Positions 1 through 4,746 of a stretch of 6,119 nt of DNA are shown piece by piece. The notes beneath the pieces were generated by a model. The model worked only from the letters and a program-made list of their open reading frames with translations. It had not been told where the DNA came from and did not search any database. Origin of the DNA: Candidatus Luteimonas excrementigallinarum (GTDB taxonomy: Bacteria > Pseudomonadota > Gammaproteobacteria > Xanthomonadales > Xanthomonadaceae); the NCBI GenBank assembly GCA_019115725.1, contig DXCY01000245.1:1-6119 (forward strand), in the 5' to 3' direction. The translations under genes and the position numbers were made by a program. Position 1 is the first letter of the stretch, and every line of letters starts with the position of its first letter.

Positions 1-933
1 GGTACGCATATAGGTGATCAGGCCGACCGTGCCTTCCTCGCCGATGGCCACGCCCTCGTAGAGCTTCTGCGCCACGCGCATGGTGCGGCTGGTGGTGAAG
101 CCGAGCTTGCGCGAGGCTTCCTGCTGCAGGGTCGAGGTGGTGAACGGCGGCGCCGGCCGGCGCTTGCGCTCCTTGCTGGTGACATCGGTCACGTGCAGGG
201 CGCCTGCGGCCGCGGCGCCGATGCGCTGGCGGGCCGCCTCGGCGGTGTCGCCGTCGGTGATGGTGAACTGCTCGAACTTCGCCCCGTCCAGCTTCGTCAG
301 CCGGGCCGAGAAGGGCTGCGATGGATGCGCGCACTCGGCGGCGATCGACCAGTATTCGCGCGAGACGAAGGCTTCGATCTCTTCTTCCCGCTCGACGATC
401 ATGCGCAGCGCCGGCGACTGCACGCGTCCGGCCGACAGCCCGCGCTGCACCTTGCGCCACAGCACCGGAGAGAGATTGAAGCCGACCAGGTAATCCAGCG
501 CCCGGCGCGCCTGCTGGGCATCGACCATGGCGTCGGAGACATCGCGCGGGGCGGCCATGGCCTCCTTGATCGCGCGCGGCGTGATCTCGGTGAACACCAC
601 CCGGTGCAGGTCCTTGTCGTCGAGCAGCCCGCGCTCGCGCAGGATCTCCACGATGTGCCAGCTGATCGCCTCGCCCTCGCGGTCCGGGTCAGTGGCCAGG
701 TAGATGGCCTCGGCCTTGGCGGCGGCCTTGGCGATGGCTTCGACGTGCTTCTCGTTCTTGTCGATCAGGTCGTAGCGCATCCGGAAGCCGTGCTCCGGAT
801 CCACCGCGCCCTCCTTGGGCACCAGGTCGCGCACGTGGCCGTAGGAAGCCAGGACATGGAAGTCCTTGCCCAGGTACTTGTTGATCGTCCGTGCCTTGGC
901 AGGGGATTCGACGATGAGAAGGTTCTTGGCCAT
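1..933 (-). CDS. topA: DNA topoisomerase I, N-terminal part (3' end outside window)
   Basis: Type IA topoisomerase, which relaxes negatively supercoiled DNA by cutting one strand through a 5'-phosphotyrosine link. The 311 visible codons start MAKNLLIVESPAKARTI. The TOPRIM domain covers about residues 1-140: Glu9 and Lys13 lie in the VESPAK motif, and Asp82, Asp84 and Glu86 lie in DPDREGEA, the Mg2+-binding set. Further type IA motifs are QQARRALDYLVGFNLSP (about 140-156) and the LSAGRVQSPALR motif (about 166-177). The window ends within GLITYMRT: Tyr308 is the expected catalytic tyrosine (E. coli Tyr319) and Arg310 the conserved arginine after it. The rest of the core and the C-terminal zinc-finger region are missing only because of the window edge. 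ATG 933 is the family start; upstream there is only a weak GGA. It lies 207 bases downstream of smg, probably with its own promoter. Identification is firm. Confidence 0.97.
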   Translation of the reverse strand, partial: MAKNLLIVESPAKARTINKYLGKDFHVLASYGHVRDLVPKEGAVDPEHGFRMRYDLIDKNEKHVEAIAKAAAKAEAIYLATDPDREGEAISWHIVEILRERGLLDDKDLHRVVFTEITPRAIKEAMAAPRDVSDAMVDAQQARRALDYLVGFNLSPVLWRKVQRGLSAGRVQSPALRMIVEREEEIEAFVSREYWSIAAECAHPSQPFSARLTKLDGAKFEQFTITDGDTAEAARQRIGAAAAGALHVTDVTSKERKRRPAPPFTTSTLQQEASRKLGFTTSRTMRVAQKLYEGVAIGEEGTVGLITYMRT

Positions 934-1029
934 CGATGTCCGTGGTCGGGCGGACGCGCCGAAGCGGCCCGCGGGGCAGGTGGAGGGCTGCGCCCCGGTG
1001 TTCCAGGGCGTTCAGGCTGCTCTTGTAAC

Positions 1030-1058
1030 AGGAATCACGCCCGAACGGGCGCTGTCAA
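1030..1058 (-). promoter_or_regulatory. Consensus -35 box (TTGACA) followed by a dyad, upstream of topA
   Basis: The minus strand carries a perfect TTGACA at 1058-1053. Immediately after it is the dyad CGCCCG-TT-CGGGCG (1051-1038: 6-base arms, 2-base centre). At the ideal 17-base spacing the -10 is poor (ATTCCT). A better TTACAA lies about 24 bases away, too far for a normal promoter. It could be a second, regulated topA promoter with an operator in its spacer, or a transcript hairpin. The motif and dyad are visible; activity is unproven. Confidence 0.3.
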
Positions 1059-1063
1059 GCCGG

Positions 1064-1086
1064 CCGGGCCCTGTTCAGGGGCCCGG
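1064..1086 (-). repeat. GC-rich stem-loop in the smg-topA spacer (topA leader)
   Basis: The arms CCGGGCCCT and AGGGGCCCGG pair with one bulged G around a GTTC loop. On the minus strand no T-tract follows; the next bases are GGCTTGACAG, so this does not look like a normal intrinsic terminator of smg. If the promoter at 1098-1126 is real, the hairpin forms within about the first 30 bases of the topA transcript. There it could stabilise the 5' end or affect leader folding. The structure is seen; its role is unknown. Confidence 0.45.
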
Positions 1087-1097
1087 GGCGGGTGCGC

Positions 1098-1126
1098 ATT
1101 ATGGGCGAAAAGCGGCCGGGCGACAG
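1098..1126 (-). promoter_or_regulatory. Candidate sigma70-type promoter for topA
   Basis: On the minus strand, CATAAT (1103-1098, 5 of 6 to TATAAT) lies 17 bases after CTGTCG (1126-1121, 3 of 6 to TTGACA). Transcription would begin near 1091 and give a 5' leader of roughly 155 bases before topA ATG 933. It sits just downstream of the smg stop, so topA could be expressed both from here and by readthrough from dprA-smg. The -10 is good and the -35 weak. This is inferred from motifs only. Confidence 0.4.
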
Positions 1127-1140
1127 GACCCGCGCGGGGA

Positions 1141-1614
1141 TCAGTGCACCGGCTCGGGCTCGTCCATGAACATCTGGGTTTCCATCCACGCGTACGCGGC
1201 CTCGCTGCCGGGCTGGTTGAACAGCACCATCAGCACCACCCACTTCAGGTCGTCCAGATCGATGTCGTCCTGGTCCAGGGCCATGCTCTGGTGCAGCACC
1301 AGCTCGCGCTGATCGGCATCCAGTACCCCCTGCTGCTCGAGGAACATGAGGAACCCGCGTGCTTCCAGATCGAGTTTGTCCAGCTCCGGCCCGGAAAAGA
1401 TGCGCACCGGTCCGCCGGCCCGCGGGGCCGCCCGGCCCGGGCGCTGGCTGGCCAGGTCGTCGAGCCAGTCGAACGCCTTGTTCACTTCCGTCGGGCTGAA
1501 ACCGGCCTGCAGCAGTCCCGCCTGCAGGGAATCCCGGTCACGGAGCAGGTCCGCCTCCTCGCTGAAGTAGTGCTCGAACAGGTAGAGCAGTACGTCCAGG
1601 ATGCTTTCTTTCAT
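1141..1614 (-). CDS. smg: Smg family protein (DUF494)
   Basis: A 157-residue protein, the same length as E. coli Smg, starting MKESILDVLLYLFEHYF. Its molecular function is not established. Family hallmarks visible here are the amphipathic N-terminal helix (DVLLYLFEHYF), the AGFSPTEVNKAFDWLDDL segment (about 37-54), RGFLMFLEQQGVL (about 86-98) and the C-terminal LDDLKWVVLMVLFNQPGSEAAYAWME (about 120-145). It is acidic, with no signal peptide or membrane span, so probably cytosolic. It starts 30 bases after the dprA stop, behind an AGAGG-type ribosome binding site close to the ATG, so it is probably co-transcribed with dprA. The dprA-smg pairing is widely conserved in gammaproteobacteria; in E. 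coli the next gene, yrdD, is a topoisomerase zinc-finger homologue, which echoes topA here. Family assignment is firm; function is open. Confidence 0.95.
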   Translation of the reverse strand: MKESILDVLLYLFEHYFSEEADLLRDRDSLQAGLLQAGFSPTEVNKAFDWLDDLASQRPGRAAPRAGGPVRIFSGPELDKLDLEARGFLMFLEQQGVLDADQRELVLHQSMALDQDDIDLDDLKWVVLMVLFNQPGSEAAYAWMETQMFMDEPEPVH

Positions 1615-1625
1615 TGCCTCTGCCT

Positions 1626-1639
1626 GCGTCCGCGGACGC
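1626..1639. repeat. Perfect 14-base palindrome in the dprA-smg gap
   Basis: GCGTCCGCGGACGC is its own reverse complement. It fills much of the 30-base gap between the dprA stop (1645) and smg ATG (1614), ending 11 bases before the start codon. In RNA it could form a five-base-pair stem with a CGCG loop just ahead of the smg ribosome binding site. In DNA it could be a protein site. GC-rich sequence produces such palindromes fairly easily, so function is uncertain. Confidence 0.35.
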
Positions 1640-1644
1640 CTTGT

Positions 1645-2796
1645 TCAGGATTTGCGGGAGTACCGGCCGTGCTCGGCAACCACCAGTCCCTCCAGCTCCA
1701 TGAGCGGGAGCATGGAGGACAGGCTCGTTGCCGTCAATCCGGTGCGCTCGGCCAGAAAATCCATACCTGTTGGGTCGTGGCCGAGCGCGTCCCACAATTT
1801 CTGGTAGTCGGGGTCGCCGGACGGGCCGGCGGTGGGGGTGCCCGGTCGGGTGGGCGACTCCCTCGTTGTGGGGGCGTCCAGGCGCGCCTGCAAGGCCTGG
1901 CCCAGGTGGGCGGCCATCGGCGCCAGGGTGCGCACCACCTCGTCGGCCGATTCCACCAGGGCCGCGCCGCTGCGGATCAGCCGATGGCAGCCGCGGGCCT
2001 TGGGGTTGTGGATGGAACCGGGCACGGCGAACACATCGCGCCCGGCGTCACCGGCCAGGCGCGCGGTGATCAGCGCACCCGAGCGCATGGCGGCCTCGAT
2101 CACCAGCGTGCCCAGCGACAGCCCGGCCACGATCCGGTTGCGGCTGGGGAAGTGGCCACTGCGGGCGGGCGTGCCGGGCGGATACTCGCTGACCACCACG
2201 CCGGTCGCGGCGATGCGTCCGTACAGGGCGCGGTTTGCCCGCGGATAGACCTGGTCGATGCCGCAGCCCAGCACCGCCACGGTGATCCCGCCAACATCCA
2301 GCGCGGCCTGGTGGGCGGCCGCGTCCACGCCCGTGGCCAGCCCGCTGGCAATGGCCAGGCCCGAGGCGGCCAGGGCCCGGGAAAACGCCAGTGCACTCTC
2401 GCGTCCGCCCGCGCTGGGCGAGCGGCTGCCCACCACCGCCACTGCGGGGTGCCACAGCAGGGCCGGGTTGCCAATCACGAACAGGGCCAGCGGTGGCGAG
2501 GGTGCGGTGCGCAGCAGGGCGGGGTAGTCCGGATCGTGCCAGCCGATCAGGTGGTGCCCAGGCCGGGCCAGCCACGCCAGGCTGCGGGCGTCTTCCGGGC
2601 CGGAGGAAAGGGCGTGCATCTGCTGCTGGCCCAACCCGCAGGCGCGCCAGCTGGCCGGGCCTGCGGCCAGCGCCGCCACGGGTGAGGGCCAGGCCTCGAG
2701 CAGCCTGCGCCGCGGCCCGGAGCGGCCGCCTGCGGCAAGCAGGCGCAGCAGCGCGGCCTGCTGCTGCGGGTCGTGGGAGGAAGGTGGGGTATTCAT
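1645..2796 (-). CDS. dprA: DNA processing protein DprA (Smf)
   Basis: DprA binds incoming single-stranded DNA during natural transformation, protects it and loads RecA. The protein has 383 residues. An N-terminal helical (SAM/HhH-like) region (about 10-80) is followed by the Rossmann-like DprA core (about 80-290). Core motifs are AVVGSRSPSAGG (120-131), ASGLATGVDAAAHQAAL (150-166), VAVLGCGIDQVYPRAN (173-188), SEYPPGTPARSGHFPSRNRIVAGLS (203-227), the EAAMRSGALITARLA segment (234-248) and VPGSIHNPKARGCHRLIRSGA (258-278). A Pro/Thr-rich linker (about 305-330) leads to a C-terminal winged-helix DML1-like domain (about 331-383). Full length and intact. The start gives MNTPPSSHDP; no good Shine-Dalgarno precedes it, and a six-codon frame (2810-2793) overlaps it. 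It sits downstream of the tsaP terminator and upstream of smg. Identification is firm; competence of this organism is inference. Confidence 0.96.
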   Translation of the reverse strand: MNTPPSSHDPQQQAALLRLLAAGGRSGPRRRLLEAWPSPVAALAAGPASWRACGLGQQQMHALSSGPEDARSLAWLARPGHHLIGWHDPDYPALLRTAPSPPLALFVIGNPALLWHPAVAVVGSRSPSAGGRESALAFSRALAASGLAIASGLATGVDAAAHQAALDVGGITVAVLGCGIDQVYPRANRALYGRIAATGVVVSEYPPGTPARSGHFPSRNRIVAGLSLGTLVIEAAMRSGALITARLAGDAGRDVFAVPGSIHNPKARGCHRLIRSGAALVESADEVVRTLAPMAAHLGQALQARLDAPTTRESPTRPGTPTAGPSGDPDYQKLWDALGHDPTGMDFLAERTGLTATSLSSMLPLMELEGLVVAEHGRYSRKS

Positions 2797-2810
2797 CGGC
2801 TGGGTGGCAT
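2793..2810 (-). other. Possible mini upstream ORF overlapping the dprA start
   Basis: On the minus strand, ATG at 2810 opens a frame encoding M-P-P-S-R and stopping at TGA 2795-2793. That stop overlaps the dprA ATG (2796) in an ATGA arrangement. A weak GGA lies five bases before the first ATG, whereas dprA itself has no evident ribosome binding site. Terminating ribosomes could re-initiate on dprA. Such a short frame can arise by chance. Confidence 0.2.
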
Positions 2811-2846
2811 CGCGTCCGTGCGTGATCCGGTCCAGTCATCCTGGCG

Positions 2847-2880
2847 CCACAAACGAAGACGGCGCCCTGGGGCGCCGTCT
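2847..2880 (-). terminator. Intrinsic terminator after tsaP
   Basis: A perfect 10-base-pair stem, AGACGGCGCC / GGCGCCGTCT, surrounds a CCAG loop (minus-strand reading). It is followed by a T-rich run TCGTTTGTGG. It begins about 34 bases after the tsaP stop (2914) and ends about 50 bases before dprA ATG 2796. Orientation by the T-run is minus strand, so it ends the tsaP transcript and separates it from dprA-smg-topA. The plus-strand side has no T-run. Confidence 0.8.
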
Positions 2881-2913
2881 CGATCTGTCGTAGGAAAATG
2901 CCGCGTCGACGCG

Positions 2914-4092
2914 TCAGTAAGGCGCGTCCGGATGCTTGAGGTGGTAGCCCACCTTGGTCGGCTTGATGCTGTCCATCACCAGGGCATAGGCCACCTTGTC
3001 GTAGGTGCGGAACACCATGGCGTGGCCGGCGAACTCGTCCGGCAGGCGCACCTTGTTCTCGTAGAACACGGTGTCCACGTCGCGGAACTCGCCCTTCTCC
3101 ACGCGATCGACGGTGTTGGTGCCCTCGCGCCAGATGGAGAACACGGTGCCGTTGTCCACGCCTTCGCGGGCGCCCATGGAAATGGCGATCACGTCGCGCG
3201 GGCCACCGCTGGTGAGCATGTCGGCCACCGCCAGCACGCGGGCGCGGCCGTAATCGGCCTGCTGCGCGGGCGGGTGCGGGAAGAACTGCAGGTCGTAGGG
3301 CTGGGCGTTGACCGGCACCAGGCGGTCGCCGATGCGCACTTCATAGCCCTCGTCGTCCAGCAGCACGGTGGAGGCCTGGATACCGCCCACTTCGCCGCGG
3401 GTCACGGTGCCCGCACCGACGCGCATCATCTCGTAGCCCAGCACTTCCTTGCCCTTGTCGGGCATGACCACGTTGGTCCAGAACTGGCGGCTGTCCATGA
3501 TCCGACGGCCGCGGAAGTCGAGGTCTTCGGTGTTGAACAGGTCGCAGCAGAAGCCGCTGCGCTGCAGATGGTGGTAGCGCACGGTCGGGCGCACGATGGT
3601 GAAGCGGTCGCCCGGATTGGCAGCCAGCCCGCGCACATAGGCCACCTGGCCTTCGGCCACGCGCATGCGGTCTTCTTCCAGCCCGACCACGTACGGCAGG
3701 TGCTCGAAGCCGTCGACCACCTGCAGGTCCTTGAGGAACGGCTCGATATCCGACAGCGCGATCGCGTTGACCGGCGCGGCGTCCAGGCGTGGTCCCGGCT
3801 GGACCCGGGCCTCGGTCACCCGGTCCAGGTAGGCCAGGCTGATCACGTCGCCCGGATAGATCAGGTGCGGGTTCTGGATCTGCGGGTTGGCCTGCCAGAT
3901 TTCCGGCCACAGCCACGGCCGGTCCAGGAACCGTCCCGCGATGTCCCACAGCGTGTCGCCACGGACCACCACGTAGGTGTCCGGATGGTCTCCGCGCACT
4001 CCCTGTGCGGCGGCGAATGTTGCAACGGTGAGCAACGCCGCGGCACAAGCCGTGCGGAGCCCTCCGGAAAGGCACTTAAGGATGCCGGCCAT
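2914..4092 (-). CDS. tsaP: LysM-domain periplasmic protein, TsaP family (type IV pilus secretin-associated)
   Basis: Likely homologue of TsaP (PA0020 in Pseudomonas), which binds peptidoglycan and associates with the PilQ secretin of type IVa pili. The 392 residues start with a signal peptide: basic Lys6 and Arg13, a hydrophobic stretch at about 16-28, and probable cleavage after Ala29 (AAA|Q). The LysM domain covers about 39-87 (TYVVVRGDTLWDIAGRFL ... IYPGDVISL). The C-terminal half has the TsaP pattern: RARVLAVADMLTSGGPRDVIAISMGAREGVDNGTVFSI (about 283-320), then AGHAMVFRTYDKVAYALVM (about 355-373). A central segment of about 170-215 contains adjacent Cys182-Cys183 and looks longer than in Pseudomonas as I recall it. 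ATG 4092 follows a strong AAGGGGAG ribosome binding site seven bases upstream. It is divergent from def and closed by its own terminator. The position between def and dprA matches the Pseudomonas order. LysM assignment is firm, TsaP likely. Confidence 0.88.
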   Translation of the reverse strand: MAGILKCLSGGLRTACAAALLTVATFAAAQGVRGDHPDTYVVVRGDTLWDIAGRFLDRPWLWPEIWQANPQIQNPHLIYPGDVISLAYLDRVTEARVQPGPRLDAAPVNAIALSDIEPFLKDLQVVDGFEHLPYVVGLEEDRMRVAEGQVAYVRGLAANPGDRFTIVRPTVRYHHLQRSGFCCDLFNTEDLDFRGRRIMDSRQFWTNVVMPDKGKEVLGYEMMRVGAGTVTRGEVGGIQASTVLLDDEGYEVRIGDRLVPVNAQPYDLQFFPHPPAQQADYGRARVLAVADMLTSGGPRDVIAISMGAREGVDNGTVFSIWREGTNTVDRVEKGEFRDVDTVFYENKVRLPDEFAGHAMVFRTYDKVAYALVMDSIKPTKVGYHLKHPDAPY

Positions 4093-4132
4093 CTAGTTGC
4101 TCCCCTTGGAGATTTCCCCTTGCAGCCACGGC

Positions 4133-4162
4133 ACTATGCCCATAAGCCCGGGAGCCGCGCAA
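4133..4162 (-). promoter_or_regulatory. Candidate promoter for tsaP
   Basis: On the minus strand, TTGCGC (4162-4157) is followed after 18 bases by CATAGT (4138-4133). Transcription would start near 4126, leaving a leader of about 34 bases with the AAGGGGAG ribosome binding site at 4107-4100. Both boxes are only partial matches (3/6 and 4/6). It overlaps the likely def promoter on the other strand, so the two may compete. Confidence 0.3.
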
Positions 4163-4181
4163 GTGTGGCGGGCGTTACAAT
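4153..4181 (+). promoter_or_regulatory. Candidate promoter for the def-fmt-rsmB operon
   Basis: TACAAT (4176-4181, 5 of 6 to TATAAT) lies 17 bases after AGCCGC (4153-4158), a poor -35. Transcription would start near 4188, about 43 bases before def ATG 4231. The operon must have a promoter in this 138-base divergent gap, and this is its best -10. An in-frame ATG at 4180 overlaps this -10 and would lie outside the transcript, which supports the 4231 start for def. Confidence 0.45.
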
Positions 4182-4230
4182 GCCCACTGAACTCCACGGT
4201 TGTGATCCAGGCCCCCCTTTCCCCGCCGAC

Positions 4231-4746
4231 ATGTCCCTTCTTCCAATCATTGAATACCCGAATCCGCGCCTGCGCGTGGTCGCCGACCCCGTGGATCCCG
4301 CGCGGATCACCGAGGCCGCGTTCCAGCGCCTGCTCGATGACATGCTCCAGACCATGTACGAGGCCCCCGGCATCGGCCTGGCCGCGCCGCAGGTGGACCT
4401 GATGGACCGGCTGGCGGTGGTTGACGTCACCGAGGAGCGCGAGCAGCCGCTGGTGCTGATCAACCCGGTCATCCGCGAGCGCTCGGTGGAGCTGCGGGCC
4501 CACCAGGAAGGCTGCCTGTCGATTCCCGGCGTGTTCGCCGAAGTGACCCGGGCCGACGGCATCGAGGTGGAAGCGCTGGATCGGGAAGGCAAGCCGTTCG
4601 TACTGCGCGCCGACGGCCTGCTGGCCACCTGTATCCAGCACGAGATCGATCATCTGGATGGCAAGTTGTTCATCGACCACCTGTCGGCGCTCAAGCGCTC
4701 GATGGCCATCCGCAAGCTGGAAAAGCTGAGGAGAAGCAGCGATTAG
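4231..4746 (+). CDS. def: Peptide deformylase
   Basis: Removes the formyl group from the N-terminal methionine of nascent proteins at the ribosome; a metal enzyme, usually Fe2+. The protein has 171 residues, normal for the family, and starts MSLLPIIEYPNPRLR. All three deformylase motifs are intact: GIGLAAPQV (47-55), EGCLSIPG (93-100) and QHEIDHLDG (136-144). Expected metal ligands are Cys95, His137 and His141, with Glu138 catalytic. The start at 4231 fits the family N-terminus. An in-frame ATG at 4180 would add 17 unrelated residues and overlaps the likely -10. No Shine-Dalgarno precedes 4231; instead there is a 13-base C/T run (4212-4224). The last codons (AAG CTG AGG AGA AGC AGC GAT TAG) use AGG and AGA, rare Arg codons in such a GC-rich genome, and so create the fmt ribosome binding site. 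The stop overlaps the fmt start. Confidence 0.97.
   Translation: MSLLPIIEYPNPRLRVVADPVDPARITEAAFQRLLDDMLQTMYEAPGIGLAAPQVDLMDRLAVVDVTEEREQPLVLINPVIRERSVELRAHQEGCLSIPGVFAEVTRADGIEVEALDREGKPFVLRADGLLATCIQHEIDHLDGKLFIDHLSALKRSMAIRKLEKLRRSSD
4728..4744 (+). promoter_or_regulatory. Shine-Dalgarno and AUU start of fmt inside the def tail
   Basis: GAGGAG (4728-4733) is a strong ribosome binding site. Eight bases later comes ATT (4742-4744), the only codon in the right frame and place to start fmt; the frame opens after a TGA at 4727-4729. In-frame codons from 4730 to 4777 include no ATG, GTG or TTG. ATT shares bases with the def terminal codons GAT TAG (4741-4746). The spacing is ideal for initiation at ATT; the next alternative, ATC 4748, would sit 14 bases away. 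Initiation at AUU is inferred, not shown. Confidence 0.7.

Noticed and set aside
1064..1086. Hairpin as an intrinsic terminator of smg
   Set aside because: No T-run follows on the minus strand and the stem has a bulge. It also lies downstream of the likely topA promoter.
193..2685. Long plus-strand open frame of 830 codons
   Set aside because: It is antisense to topA, smg and dprA, which have clear family motifs. Long antisense frames are common at this GC content. Its translation is His/Gly/Ala/Arg-rich with no recognisable domain.
2773..4230. Plus-strand frame that continues in frame into def, suggesting a 657-residue protein
   Set aside because: The upstream part is antisense to dprA and tsaP, crosses the tsaP terminator and shows no domain. 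Def is complete from 4231.
4180..4230. In-frame ATG 4180 as the def start
   Set aside because: It adds 17 residues not typical of deformylases, and it overlaps the likely -10 box TACAAT, so it would probably not be in the transcript.
4093..4680. Minus-strand frame of 195 codons antisense to def
   Set aside because: It mirrors def codons and abuts tsaP only by chance; it shows no domain of its own.
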